From: Blepharisma stoltei
Lineage: Eukaryota; Ciliophora; Heterotrichea; Heterotrichida; Blepharismidae
Direction: 5' to 3'
DNA length: 64,000 nt
NCBI GenBank assembly: GCA_914767885.1
Contig: CAJZBQ010000016.1
Coordinates: 558,001-622,000, forward strand
Positions 34,687-46,377 of the stretch are shown one piece after another. Position 1 is the first letter of the stretch; each line of letters opens with the position of its first letter. The position numbers and the translations under genes were made by a program. Below the pieces are notes generated by a model that had not been told where the DNA came from, did no database searches, and saw nothing but the letters and a program-made list of their open reading frames with translations.

Positions 34687-35595
34687 CTATCGATTGCTTT
34701 CTCTGCCTCTCAGCATCGCCGCAATTTTTTTCTGTTCTTCCATTTGTCTTCTTATAGTTTCTATAGTATTTGCAAGCTCTGCATGCTTTTTATCCATCAT
34801 CTCTAAGGTAATTTCAATATTCCTTATATGGAGCACATCTAAAGGTCCTCCAGAAACTCCAGAATCCTTTGGAACGGTGACATCTCCTATCGTAATTGAT
34901 CCCATTTCATCTTGGAAATTTTTCAATCCTTTAGATAGCCAAGGGACATTAATAAATCTTACTCTTTTTATATAATCTTCTGTATATTCTTCGTTAGGCT
35001 GCTTAGGTAGTAGGCTAACTCCCCCCCCCCCCCTCCGTGAGCGAACAAAAAAAATTTTGTTCACTCACGGAGGGGGGTTAATTTTTTTTTTTTAAAAACA
35101 ATTTTATATATAAATTTTATAAAAAATATTTTTTTCGAAATTTAAAAAAAATCCTAATTTGCAAAAATTTGGAAGCAAATACTAATTTAATTTGCAAAAA
35201 TTTTATGTTTTTTTAAAACGCAATTTGTTTAAAATTAAACAGAATTAGCTCTAGATTTCATTATACTAATTATCACTTATATAGCAAAATTTTTTTCTAT
35301 TAAAATTTTTTCTATTAAAAATATTTTTGTTCACTCACGGAGGGTGGGTTTTTGGTCAAAAAAAAATGGCGATTTTTCTAATGGTTTTGTTCGCTCACGG
35401 AGGGGGGGGGGGAGTAAGTTAGGTTTATTAAAGATTAAGGCTTTTATTCATCGGAACCTTGGATCGCATAGTTAAGGAGTTGATAGCTCTTGCCTCAGTG
35501 ACTAGAGTTCCAGAGACATAAGCTTCCTTGCTAGATCAAACAACTATGCCTTCTAGTAGTCTCATGGTTAAAAGCCTTTTTTCTCAAATGCCCAT
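34687..35595 (-). CDS. Small helical protein of unknown function
   Basis: ATG at 35595, TAG at 34687. Removing IES 35019-35438 leaves 489 nt, 162 residues. Two TGA codons in the first exon are Trp (MGIWEKRLL; GIVVWSSKEAY). The join reads MNKSL-SLLPKQPNEEY. The C-terminal 60 residues form a coiled coil (TLEMMDKKHAELANTIETIR). No family recognised. The start is the first ATG after a TAA; an ATG ten codons later is an alternative. Confidence 0.6.
35019..35438. mobile_element. Intact MITE (family 1) inside a 420 bp IES
   Basis: The MITE proper is about 35019-35416, with hairpin end at left (CCTCCGTGAGCGAACAAAA / TTTTGTTCACTCACGGAGG). It is flanked by TAA on both sides. The TAA that restores the gene frame at right is at 35436-35438, about 18 bp beyond the MITE end. 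So the IES and MITE boundaries differ on this side. Confidence 0.85.
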
Positions 35596-35676
35596 GAAGA
35601 CACAAAGTTTTTATTGCATACGAGGGTGCAAGACCCCTATAATCTGTTTCTGCTAGCTTTATCTTTAGGCTGGCCT

Positions 35677-38600
35677 TCAAGCTCTGAGTAGGTTCTGAAG
35701 AGGACGAATCGGCGACCTCGCCATTATATTTGTGTAATGCTTTGGTAGCAATCTTCTCATTTTTGGAATATTAATAACGGTATGCTTTAGTGATTCTGAA
35801 AATTGAACTAAAAAATCAGTAGCTCTTTGTTTTCTTTCAATAAGGTCTTTAGTTGAAATATCTTTATCAATAATATCATAAGCCATCCAATTCTCAACGA
35901 ATTCATTAACTGTTATTTCATCATAAACCATATCTTCCAGTACTCTATGGACATTTTTTATCATTTCTTGATTAATGACTCTTGATATTTTGACTTTTTC
36001 CTGCTCCTCTTTCGGGTCCTTATGAACATAATAAATGTTAGCCCAAAAATCATAGCAGTCTCTTAAAACAGCCCAAAGTAAGCAAGGAATTCCAATGAAA
36101 AACCAAATAATACACCTAAGAATATTGTATTTATATACCAATTTTTCTATTTTTAAAGTATCCATTCTTTTTATTTTACCTCCACCTATTTTTCTGATTC
36201 TTGAATTTTCTATTTTTTTGCTTTCTTTAGGATAAAATATAAATGCCTTAAAATATAAAAATAACAGCAAAAACAAAGAATGGACTACAAATACTACAAA
36301 TTGAGGGAGTGCAAAAAACAGATAAAAAACCTTAGCCACTCTGATGTTTCATTTTTTTGGGTCCCTGGAAAATAGAATAAAAGGAGAAGCCAAGAGTACT
36401 AAAAACGATAATGGAGATGGTGCGAAAATTAATCCTCCATATGTTTCATCCCATACCCATCTATCATAATAGGCAATCACAACAGCTCGATGCTCTGCAT
36501 CTACTAAAGCTTCTACTTCATAGTACACATTGCAAACCATCGCAATCAGGATGTTTAGTAGGACTGCATATGAAATAAGTACATATCCACCCAGTAGCAA
36601 AGCTCCTATTGTTTTCTGATCTCCGAAATTATCAAAGCTGAAATTTAATAATGTCGCTGAAAATAAGTTTCTTACTGAGTAAGTAAAATCTGGAAAATCT
36701 GGGTTTGTTTCAGAAAATAAACAGGCAAATATAGCTGCAAAACAAAAAATCAGTGAGAACCATAAAACAAAAAAGTGGATAATTTGAGTGATAACTATAT
36801 AAATCATTTGTAGAATTGGACCGAATGCTTTGTGAGTTAGGAGAACTCCCATAAAGCGGAGTCATATCAATGTGACTACTATTGAATGCATGCACGCATT
36901 AAATAGCACAGGGTCTGCATCTGGGTATCTATTTCCTTCACCCATATATTTTTTGGGTGAGGTTGAAAAAGAACACTGTGCTTTTTTAACCCCCTCTCAA
37001 ACCTATAAAGTGACTCTAATTTTCAAAAATGGTTGAAAAAAGTACAAACGGCACTTTTTGAATTTTTCCAAACAGGGGAGTGAAAAAGTAAATGGTGTGT
37101 TAAAAACAGAAAAAACAGAGGAAAAAAGTGTATACATTCTTATTATAACCCTAAAAGGGCTTATTTCGACCATGAAAGTGTTAAAAGTATTAATATTGCA
37201 TATAAAATCGATGATACTTTTTCCTCTGATTTATTTTTCCCTTTTTCCACCATCAGAAATTTTTTTAGCACGTTTTCACTCCCTTTTTCATATATGAAAA
37301 AATCGTGTGCTTTTTTCATACATTTTCAATAATTTATTTCATAATTGCCTTTCTTATATTTCTTTATAACTTTGAGTCCTCTATTTAATATATTTTGTTT
37401 AAATTTAGAAGAGAATTATATTTGATTATTATCAGCCTTTTATGTTTAACTATTCTACATCATCACTTTTAACATTTTATATTTTACAGAGTACTTTTTC
37501 CTGATATTTTGGAAGACAAAAGTTTATATGTGTACATGTCTCTCTTGCATTTATTTATGCGATGTTATTTGTTAGTATGCAATATATAATGTTTATTATA
37601 CAATCCCATCTTGAGTTTTCTCTGCTTAAATTGCTTATACTTGATAGAATATAGATTTTTATATGTGCTTTTTTTCTGTTTTAACACCATTTACTTTGTT
37701 CGCCCACCTTAGAAATATCCCAAAAGTGCTGTTTGCACTTTATTCATACCAAAAGACCATTTTTGAAAATTACAGTCATTTTATAGGTTTTTCAACCACC
37801 CATATTTTTTCCCCAAAGACATAGATATAAGTATCATACATCCGAACATAATAATGTCTAGCATCCTCCAATTATCAAAAGTGTATCCTCTTCCTGTTTT
37901 CCATCCAAAAATATACTGCTGGATTTGCTCCGTTATTATCCCAAAAATCCACACCTGCGCAATTCTCAAACAGAACTCTGAATGTGAATTATCTGTTACG
38001 TCTAAAAATGAGTTGTTCTCAATTGCATAATAAATCAGCAAGTTATAAATAATCAGCAGAAATACCGTAGAGATCCCTTGTGCCATAAACCTTAGGCTGC
38101 AAGAATCCAGCCATCTTTCAAAATGAAACATATAAGGGACGTCTTTGTCAAGTCTTTTCAAAAATTTAAAGCAATCTTCAGAGTGTAAAGGAGCCATCAA
38201 TGATTGGTGTATTGATGAAGCTTTCATGACATCATAATACTCTTTTTCGCCATTTCATAGTTTTTGGACGATAGATCCAACTCCTTCACTTTCTAATAAC
38301 TTATAAAAACCATTATCAGCTGCAATAGAAAGCACTGTACGGCCGCTTGAGTCTTGCTGGTTCATATAAAAATTCAAAAACGGCTCTTCTAGTATAGATT
38401 CTATTAAGGCAGCTCCTAAATCAATATATAGATTAGCAGTCTCTATACATCGGTTTTGGTGCTCTAAAGAAGCTGAAGAAAGCCTTGTTAAGAACTCAGC
38501 AGTCAAAGCACAAAATAAAATTGGGGCTTGGCATATTAAAATTTCTTTCTTTTTTACAGCCAGCTCATAGAGGTTATTTGTTAAGTCTTTGGTGTGCTCT

Positions 38601-39850
38601 AAGTACCATTCTTTATTAGGAATGGCATTTAGCATTTCTACAGCTTGCAAACAGGAATCACCGTTTTCAATTATTTTGATGATATCTTCTTGGATTTTTT
38701 CATCTTCCAATGCTGTGGCTGCTTCTTTGAATCTTAGCATGTCAACACACAGCTCAAAAAGGCCTTCTTCAAATGCAGAAGTGAAATCCTTGGTGGTGAT
38801 GCCTGATAAACATTTTTGGACACATTTTCTTGCCAAGCTTTGCTGGCCACTTAGCATAAGGACGTTGACAATGCCAACCTCATCACAAGCTCCTGGCCAA
38901 TCAAGGACTTCATCAACTTCTTGGATCTTTTTCATGGCCAATAGCTTTTCTATAATAAACGAAACTTTTAATTTTCTAACCATTTCTCGCCTTTCATCAA
39001 TATCCACCAATTCCTGATCTAATTTTTGCCAAATCACACTGTTTTTTAGTCTAGTTTTTATAGCCGCTACTTCTTTTACTGTGTAGTTTCCAGTCCAAAC
39101 AATTTTGATAAACCCTATACAAGATGTTTCTAATGCTATGTAGATCATATTCTTATTGATGCAGTTAGGATTCATAGTAAGCATTATGCAGGCGATATGG
39201 TCTAGTTTTCTCTGTAGTGCTATTGTTATAACTGTATCAATCACTTCATTGTCTTTTAAAAAGGAACTTATATTATCCTTTGAGTCTATCGTGAAGTTTT
39301 TGCAAAGGTGTTTTATTGAAGCTTCTTTTTCTAGCAATAATCTTGCAGAGTCTACAAAGTCACAGTATAGCAAAAATCAAAATTCTACTTCGACAGAATT
39401 TTCTTGATAATATAAGCCTTCTTGAATTAATCTATTTACTAGTTCTGTATTTTTATCTGAAATAGCATTTATAAATAAATTAGGAGGAAGGCCGTATCCC
39501 CTTTCTAATAGGGATTTAGCAAACTCATAGTGTTCTAATTTTATAGCTTTTTCAACAAAATTCCCAGACTCAACGTAAATCTCATCAGGCTGGGAATGTC
39601 TTACCATCATGGCAAAATCTAAGGCAAGCTCCAATTCTCCGTTAGCGAGCGCTTTTTCTGCCCTAGCAATATTAGGATTTTGCCTGATTTTTTTGATTTT
39701 GTCCATTGTTGCTTGAGAAACAACTCCTTTGGTTATGAGGCCTTCAGCATATTGAGTGTAGTGTTTTCCTAAGGCTCTTATAACTTCGTTTTGATGAGAA
39801 AGTTTTGATTCTTCAGAATCTTTGTGCTCTGTAAACGTTTCAGTTTCCAT
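35677..39850 (-). CDS. Ankyrin-like / TRP-type cation channel
   Basis: ATG at 39850, stop at 35677. Excising IES 36949-37804 leaves 3318 nt, 1105 residues. The N-terminal half is ankyrin-like helical repeats (EFAKSLLERGYGLPPNLFINA; GRTVLSIAADNGFYKLLESE). The channel region has segments at about 38130-37850, 36850-36600 (LQMIYIVITQIIHFFVLWF) and S6 (LLNILIAMVCNVYYEVEA), with further hydrophobic helices C-terminal. The extra pair of helices near 36330-36080 is unusual. Join: SLGKKY-MGEGNRYPDADPV. Several TGAs are Trp. Probably a ciliary or plasma-membrane cation channel; paralogous to the channel at 1253-5843. Confidence 0.87.
36949..37804. mobile_element. Inverted-repeat IES (856 bp) in the channel
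   Basis: Bounded by TA at 36947-36948 and 37803-37804. About 150 bp at each end form imperfect inverted repeats. Both carry GGGTG(A)GGTTGAAAAA and ACCTATAAA.TGACT, AATTTTCAAAAATGGT, and copies of GTAAATGGTGTTAAAA. The interior is AT-rich, and no transposase is evident. Confidence 0.88.
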
Positions 39851-39883
39851 TTTCTTTATAATTCTGCGTTATATTTGTATTAA

Positions 39884-40272
39884 CTCCCCCCCCCCCCTCC
39901 GTGAGCGAACAAAACCATTAGAAAAATCGCCATTTTTTGACCAAAAACCCACCCTCCGTGAGTGAACAAAAATTGTTTTAATAGAAAAAAATTTTAATGG
40001 AAAAAAAATTTTGATATATAAGTGATAATTAGTATAATGAAATCTAGAGCTAATTCTGTTTAATTTTAAACAAATTGCGTTTTAAAACATAAATTTTGCA
40101 AATTAAATTAATATTTGCTTCCCAATTTTTGCAAATTAGGATTTTTTTAAATTTCGAAAAAAAATATTTTTTATAAAATTTATATATAAATTTTTTTTTA
40201 AAAAAAAAATTAACCCCCTCCGTGAGCGAACAAAATTTTTTTGTTCGCTCACGGAGGGGGGGGGGGGAGTAA
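39884..40272. mobile_element. Intact MITE (family 1), 389 bp
   Basis: TAA at 39881-39883 and 40270-40272. Left end: CTCCC poly-C, CCTCCGTGAGCGAACAAAA, then a second repeat after ACCAAAAACCCACC. Right end: near-perfect hairpin CCCTCCGTGAGCGAACAAAA / TTTTGTTCGCTCACGGAGGG. It lies between the channel start and tRNA-Leu, so it is intergenic. Confidence 0.92.
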
Positions 40273-40432
40273 GAAGAAAAATTTCTGAGTTTTTGAAATG
40301 ATTTGGGTCAATTTATTTAGAAAATAAAGAATTTCATTATTTACTTGATTTATAATAATCTGAGCAGAATTAAGTTTAAATATATGAATTTGCATAAAAT
40401 CAGCTAAAATTGAAATGAATTAGTTGCAAAAT

Positions 40433-40436
40433 GACT

Positions 40437-40467
<31 letters not shown>

Positions 40468-40511
40468 ATAGCGCCTTAAGCTACCGCCTTAGACCGCTCG
40501 GCCAAACAGTC
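40433..40511 (-). tRNA. tRNA-Leu (anticodon AAG)
   Basis: On the minus strand it folds as a class II tRNA. A 7-bp acceptor starts GACTGTT, the D-arm is GCC..GGC with GAGCGGTCTAA, and the anticodon stem is GTAGC/GCTAT. The loop TTAAGGC carries anticodon AAG. There is a short variable arm (TCCGAAAGG), T-arm GTGGG TTCAAAT CCCAC, and closing AGCAGTC. No intron, CCA not encoded. Reads CUU Leu codons. Confidence 0.95.
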
Positions 40512-40596
40512 ATGTCACTTTCTTCACAGTAGACTGTTAATAAATACCATAACACTCAATTCTTATTCGGTTTTCATATCCACTGATAACTAAAAA

Positions 40597-41575
40597 ATGA
40601 GCTTGCATAGCGGAACACCTATACCCAGTAATAAACGTCTTTCAAGACTTTCAGAGCGTCTTGGAAGTCTCTCTTTCACCCCAGAACCTGAAAAAACAAC
40701 ACGAGTTGACGATCTCGAAAGAAGGTACCAATATATTGAAGATAACATGCTCGAAATTTTAGAAACCAATTCCCGTAAATTTCAAACAATAAAAGAGCAG
40801 TGCTCAAAGCTCCAAAAGCAGCTTGAAGATGAAATAGCTGTGCGTGATGTCCTATTCCAAGAACAGTCACAAAGCCTAGACTTAACACAAGAAGAGCTTG
40901 AATCCATGCTCCAAATTGAAATTGAAGCGAGAAAAGAAACAGACCAAAAAATGCTGAGATATTTAGAAGAAAACGCTTCGAGACTAAGAAGCGAAATAAT
41001 GAGTGAAACACGTACTAGAGTTGCTATTTTTGATGAAATAAAATCACAGGCACAAGATGAGATCCCTGTTTTAGAAGAATCGCTGAGAAATGAGAAATTG
41101 GCAAGAGAAAGTATTGAGCAAGGTATTGAAACGGAACTAGGAGAAGGAATAGAAAAAGCGGAGATTGAAATTAATAATGAGAAAAAGACGAGAGAAGAAA
41201 CAGAAGAAGCTTTGTTAAGCATGCTTACTTCCTACCTTCGCCAGTTAGCAAAATACTAGAAATCCTGCTTTTTGCAGAGAGCAAAAATTATTGTAATATA
41301 AATTTTTTTATATAATATTTTATTATAATAAACCTAATTAAACAACATCTTTACTTTGCATGACTTTTTAATATAAATTTTTTTTAAAAAAAATAGAATC
41401 ACCATCAATCAAAAAAATAATTTGCTCATTCAAGAATAGCGGAGGTAGAGATGTGGTAGCAAGGATGAGAAGTGAGTTGGAACTGGAAAGAAAAGAAAGA
41501 GAAGCCACAGAAGAAAATTTGTTAGCATTACTGGAAGAGACCTGCTCAAAATTAAGCACAATAGCAAAAATTTAA
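40597..41575 (+). CDS. SF-assemblin (striated fibre assemblin)
   Basis: ATG at 40597, TAA at 41573-41575. Excising IES 41228-41447 leaves 759 nt, 252 residues, close to the usual length. A Ser/Pro-rich head (TPIPSNKRLSRLSERLGSLS) precedes a continuous coiled-coil rod. Repeats include NEKKTREETEEALLSMLRDV and ELERKEREATEENLLALLEE, the typical end. SF-assemblins build striated rootlet fibres at basal bodies. Without excision the rod would be truncated after SML. Confidence 0.92.
41228..41447. other. Inferred IES (220 bp) in SF-assemblin
   Basis: TA at 41226-41227 and 41446-41447. The left end CTTCCTACCTTCGCC is MITE-like. Removal joins LSML to RDVVARMRSELE, completing the family's C-terminal repeat. 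Confidence 0.85.
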
Positions 41576-41696
41576 TTTAATTTTAATATATTTCTAAAAT
41601 TCAAAAATCTTCTATGATAATGGCCAATTACATAATTTTATACTGGAATTGAATATAGTTTTGTATTGACCAGAAATTTTGCTTTTTTGGGATGGT

Positions 41697-42001
41697 TTTA
41701 GATTCTTGGAGCCTATGGGCTCACACCATCTGGTTCGAAACTCCCAGTTTTTCGTTAGGCAGATGTCACCTCCTTTGCCCCTATTCTTTCCAATGGTGGT
41801 CTTGAAGGTAAACACTCAAAGTCCCAGGGATTAGCTCCTAGGGCTAGAGAAAAACCTAGTTCGATATACTAAAAGGATTCCCGTCTCTTTCTGCCCTTCC
41901 CCTCCACACTGGGCAATTTCCTGCAGATGTTGAAGAAAAATGGTTCAGAAGGTTGGGTGATCTGCTTTCACCATATTTATATATATATTTTTTGGGATGG
42001 T
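41697..42001 (-). mobile_element. Retroposon family A (305 bp), minus orientation
   Basis: Flanked by TTTTTTGGGATGGT at 41683-41696 and 41988-42001. Read on the minus strand it is homologous to the element at 51632-52051. It shares TTTCTTCAACA, CAGTGTG, AATCCTTTTA, CCAGATGGTG and GGCTCCAAGAATC in the same order. The rest of 41576-42535 is AT-rich with no gene recognised. Confidence 0.8.
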
Positions 42002-42535
42002 AATTTTATGAAAATAATTAGATAGTGTTTATATTGGCGCTAAATTATAATTACATCAATAGTTCGGCATAAACACTTTCAAAATATTTTAGCGGCCATA
42101 GAAAACACCACCACAACCATTAGAGAAAAATCTTAACAGACAGATTAATTTCTGATTAAAAATAGGAATCTATAGTAAAGAGAATTTATATGGAATTACA
42201 AGAATTCTTCGATTCTGGAATAAATTAGCGCTAATCCTGCGAAGAAAAGTTCCCTTACCAATCATAAAAATAGAATATTAAAAGCGCAAAAATATAATTA
42301 TGCTTTAAATTTCTTCTAAATATGACGTAGTCGATACTGATCACCTTTGTTCATCTGATTAGTAAATCTTTCAAATAATTCAGAAGCTTCGCTCACCTAG
42401 AAATTATGTGTTATATCATTATGGTTTAAGCTCTCCCCTCCTCCATAATTACTCAGACCTTGACGCCCTACAATCGTTAATATATGAGCCAAAATAGAAT
42501 TAGCGTTAATTCACCAAAAATTCTTGGTGAATAAA

Positions 42536-43977
42536 ATGAATATGAAGTTCTCTATTCTGATCTGCCTCTTGGGCGTATCATTATCATTAGAATTTATAAC
42601 GTTTAACGTCCACTACGGGGTGACAACCCCAGGTACTATCACTCGCCTTCGTCGCATCGGACCCACAGGTCGCTGGGGATGGCCTGCTTCGATCACCAGG
42701 GTGCTTTCTGGGAAAGTGTTCCGGCTTCGACGGCTCATGGATGAGCTACTTGCTTGTTACATGGGTTGCTTTTCCGAAAACCCAAAAAATGGATTTTCTG
42801 GTCAGCTATCGGCAAAAAGGAAAAATACGTAGCCTGGGACGTAACGCCCAGTCTCACGCTAGGGAGTTGCCCGATTGGTCCAGAGGACTCTGCTGAGCTT
42901 TCCCTTTCCAACTCCGTACTCTCCTTCCCCACGAGGAAAAATCCACCCCTGAGAATAGACTAGGTCTAGGCTCTGAACACAACCAAAATTGCTTACCTAG
43001 TATTGCCGTCCATCTCTAGAATGGTAAAACCTTGCCGGATATAATTAAAATATGAGTCGAGGCTTCATGCCCGGGAGGCCATGCCCAGACGAAGACGCCA
43101 TATTTTAATTATATGCCTCTTGGGCGTATCAACTGCATGGTGGTGTAATGGCCATATGGTTACCGCAATGATAGCACAACTTGACCTTCAGGCCAACTAT
43201 CCAGAAGTTTTCGAACAGGCAAACCAGATTCTGGCACCTCTCAATGGTGTCTTAACTCATGGACTTAGCAACTCATTCGTCGAGACAGCTTGCTGGGCCG
43301 ACGATTTGAAAACATATAAGTTCGAAATTAGCAATGATTGGCATTATATTGACAAACCGTACAATGTTGATGGCTTACTTAATGCTACTGCCCCAACCAC
43401 AAATAATATCATATGGGCCATTAGTCAAGCTATGAGCACTTTAAGGCAAGTTAATTCAACTTCTTCTCCATTGGAGGCATCAATGCAGCTTAGATACCTT
43501 ATTCACTGGCTAGGAGATTTACATCAGCCATTGCATGCAACTCAAAGGTTTACAGTGACCCAACAAAGTGGTGATGCAGGTGGGAATTTCTTCAAAATTT
43601 ACTATTCAGAAAATCCTCAAGTAAACAACTTGCATAAGCTATGGGACTGGGCCTTAGGCACCATTGGAGATGACTGCCCAAGACCTTTGTCCAGCAGTTG
43701 TTGGACTGAAATTACTGGATATGCAAAGGCTATTATGGATGATTATCCAAGAGATAAACTTGCAAGCTATTTGATGTATACTTCAACGAGTGACTGGTCT
43801 TTACAGAGCTTCCGTTCTGCAGTGGATTATGTTTATAGCGATATTGAGCAAGGAAAGTCTCCAACAACCGCATATGTTCTGAGAGGAAAGCCTATTGCTC
43901 AAAGACAGTTGGCACTTGGAGGATATAGATTGGCAGATCTCCTGAAAAGTCTTTATGCTAATCCAAATAATTCTTAA
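42536..43977 (+). CDS. S1/P1-type secreted nuclease
   Basis: ATG at 42536, TAA at 43975-43977. Removing retroposon 42581-43131 leaves 891 nt, 296 residues. The signal peptide is split by the insertion; joined it reads MNMKFSILICLLGVSTA, then mature WWCNGHMVTAMIA with the N-terminal Trp that binds zinc in this family. Other zinc ligands are FVETACWADD, DWHYID, IHWLGDLHQPLHA and GDAGGNFFK..LHKLWD. These are phospholipase C/P1-fold zinc enzymes that cut single-stranded nucleic acids. Probably lysosomal or secreted. In germline form the gene cannot encode its signal peptide joined to the enzyme. Confidence 0.92.
42581..43131 (+). mobile_element. Retroposon (551 bp) in the nuclease signal peptide
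   Basis: Target-site duplication TGCCTCTTGGGCGTATCA (18 bp) at 42563-42580 and 43114-43131. The body is GC-rich. Its last 80 bp fold into a hairpin: ATAATTAAAATATG pairs with CATATTTTAATTAT around a GC-rich loop. The duplication contains TA. Confidence 0.88.
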
Positions 43978-44313
43978 GTAAATATGAAATACATGAATTC
44001 ACTTCAAGGCACAAACATTTTCAAAGCCCCGAAATCAGATTTGAAACATTCTCATGAATTCACATTTTGATTAAAATATACTGTAAAGACTAATTTTTGC
44101 ACTTATTTTAATGTGTTTATTTTTATGAAAACTAAAAAATGTGGAAATATCATGTTTATCTACTGAAAAAGAAATATTATTATAAAATAATCGGCATAGT
44201 CAATGTTTCTCATTAAATGTCAACACTTCTTAATTTTTTTAGGTTATAATAAATTAATTGATGGTTTTGTCGAATATATTTTTCCATAAAATATTTTTTA
44301 AAATCATGATAAT
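43978..44313. other. Intergenic, no gene seen
   Basis: AT-rich spacer upstream of the doublecortin/EF-hand gene. Confidence 0.5.
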
Positions 44314-46164
44314 ATGCATATGAAATCAAATTATCATACCCTCAGAAGAAAAAATTTTAAATTCAAAGACCGAAATCTTTCCTTTGACAGTAAAAGCTCA
44401 GTATTTGAAAGTTTCCAAGAAAGCTCTGATCAATCTAATGCCCTAAAATCATATTATTACGACCAAGAAGGGAAGATAAGCTTCAATCCTCTTCCTTATA
44501 GGCTCACAACAACTCATCCAGATGAGCCTCTTAAATACAGAAATCCAGGCTCAAAACCAGTTGTGAAATTAGTCAGACCTCCTGCTTCTTTTTTTAATAC
44601 CCAAACTAACTTCGACAATTCATTTTCTAAAGACGTTCAATTATTGGACAAATCAATATGATCAAAAGAAATATTCGTTATGAAAGATGGAACAAAAGTA
44701 ATTGAAGGGGAGCAATTACCGGGATTCACATATAAATTCAAAAATGATATAAAAAATAAGTTTCAAAAGCAGATTGATTTGAGTTTATTTTTCAACAAAT
44801 GCAACCAGGAAATTAAATGCAAAAATAAGCTGAAATTTCTTTTTACAACGCATGGGAAATTATTAAGATCGTTGGATGAAATTCCCAGAGACTCTAAGGT
44901 GGTATTGGTTAGTGATAAAACTGAATTTTTAGGACTAATTGAAACGCAATCAAGTTCTATTAAAAAATCATTTGAAAGTATAAAACTTAAGACGACTCCG
45001 ACTTATAGATCAATCAAAAGACTAGGTCTTTGAGAAACAGAATTTTCTGATATGGAAAAGTCAGTTGTGGATCTCGTAGAAAGTAGATTTGCCAGTGTTG
45101 ATAAAGGATATTCTTCATGCCATAGAAAAAAAGGAACCATTAATTTTGATACCTCCTCTGAAGATAAAAAAGATGCTATTAATTCTTTACGTAAAAGATC
45201 ATGAAAGACTATGCTGAAACCGATCAAAAGCCAAAAAAAGCCAAAGGCTAAGCTTCCTCGGCATGAAATTTTAAATGAGCTGAAAGTAAAAATGGGAGAG
45301 GCTGTATTAAAAATTGATAAAGAATTTCCCAAACTTTCTTCGGAAATTTCAGAACTGACTAAAAAATTTAGCTTTTCTGAAGGATATTTACACAAATTAT
45401 ATGCTCAATATAAAACTCTTACTTCCCCGCTCCTTGAAAGAAACAAAACTATTGGAAAAATCCCTATTGTTTGGGCAAAAACCCACCCTTGAGAGATCAA
45501 AAAATTTTTTAATATAAATTTTTTTATTATAATTAACCTCTAGCTAATTCTTGTTAATTTCAAACAGCTTGCATTTTAAGACATAAATTTTATAATTAAA
45601 TTAATTTTGCTTTGAAAAATAAAAAATTATATATAAAATTTTTTTTATAACAATGAGAATAAAATTTTTTGTTAGGGAGTTATATTACTTTCAATTTCAG
45701 ACGAAGATAACTTCGATATCAAAAAGGGTCTAAAACGGTCTATATTTGTTGATAATTATAAAAAAGGATCAGAGCAAGGAGGGTTATTATTAGGCAGGAT
45801 TTTCGATTCAATAGATACTGATGGAGATGGATTCATTAGTTGAGAAGAATTTATTAAGGCAATGAGCGTTATTTCATATGGGACACATGAACAACAAATT
45901 GATTTGTTTTTTCAAATTTATGACGAAGATCATAGTGGAGGACTGTCGTATGAAGAAATTATTCGGCTGTGCAAGCTTCAAATGCATTTCGCTATACAAG
46001 ACGAAATTATTGACTATCTTGCTGAAAATTTTGCAAAGAACTTATTTGAAGTCGCTGGGGTTCCGAGAAATGAGCATATTACCCCAAAAGAACTCAAAGA
46101 AATTTTATATAATCAGAAAGATAGAAATCTTGTTGAAATGTTTTGCTCTTTTAATTTAATATAA
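44314..46164 (+). CDS. Doublecortin-like and EF-hand protein
   Basis: ATG at 44314, TAA at 46162-46164. Excising MITE-IES 45422-45682 leaves 1590 nt, 529 residues. A doublecortin-like fold is suggested at about 44680-44945 (MKDGTKVIEGEQLPGFTY; FLFTTHGKLLRSLDEI; VVLVSDKTEFLGL). Two EF-hands lie near the C-terminus: DTDGDGFISWEEF (Trp from TGA) and DEDHSGGLSYEEI, both with full Ca-binding loops. The combination suggests a Ca-regulated microtubule-associated protein. The join reads TL-ILLSISDEDNF. Confidence 0.82.
45422..45682. mobile_element. Decayed MITE (family 1), 261 bp
   Basis: TTA at 45419-45421 and 45680-45682. It preserves CTTCCCCGCTCC, AAACTATTGGAAAAATCCC, GGGCAAAAACCCACCC and the right-end remnant TTTTTTGTTAGGGAG. 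Length is a multiple of three, but the interior carries stops. Confidence 0.88.
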
Positions 46165-46377
46165 GACTTATTGAAACTCATCTTATTAAAATTGCTTTAT
46201 TATATTTTGTGCTTTAAGAAAATGCAAGCCATATGTATTTAAATAAGAATTTATTATTCAGCTATTAAACTTTATGATTTTTTCTACAGAGAGATAGCCA
46301 AAATAAATTTTATCAGGCATGACATGTATATTTTAAATCTATTTGCAATGCAATTAATAGCATTAAATTAAAAATAA

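Noticed and set aside
34334-34687. Single gene joining the IQ protein and its upstream neighbour
   Set aside because: No 15-16 nt intron or TA pair joins them in frame; a 23 bp gap is plausible given a 17 bp gap elsewhere.
35440-35680. Structured non-coding RNA
   Set aside because: The less AT-rich stretch proved to be the 5' exon of the small helical protein, open through two TGA Trp codons, plus a short spacer.
40210-40270. Rho-independent-like terminator hairpin
   Set aside because: The hairpin is the MITE terminus, found in every intact copy; this is a eukaryotic genome.
42735-42963. ORFs within the nuclease retroposon
   Set aside because: Short, overlapping on both strands and within an insertion bounded by a perfect duplication.
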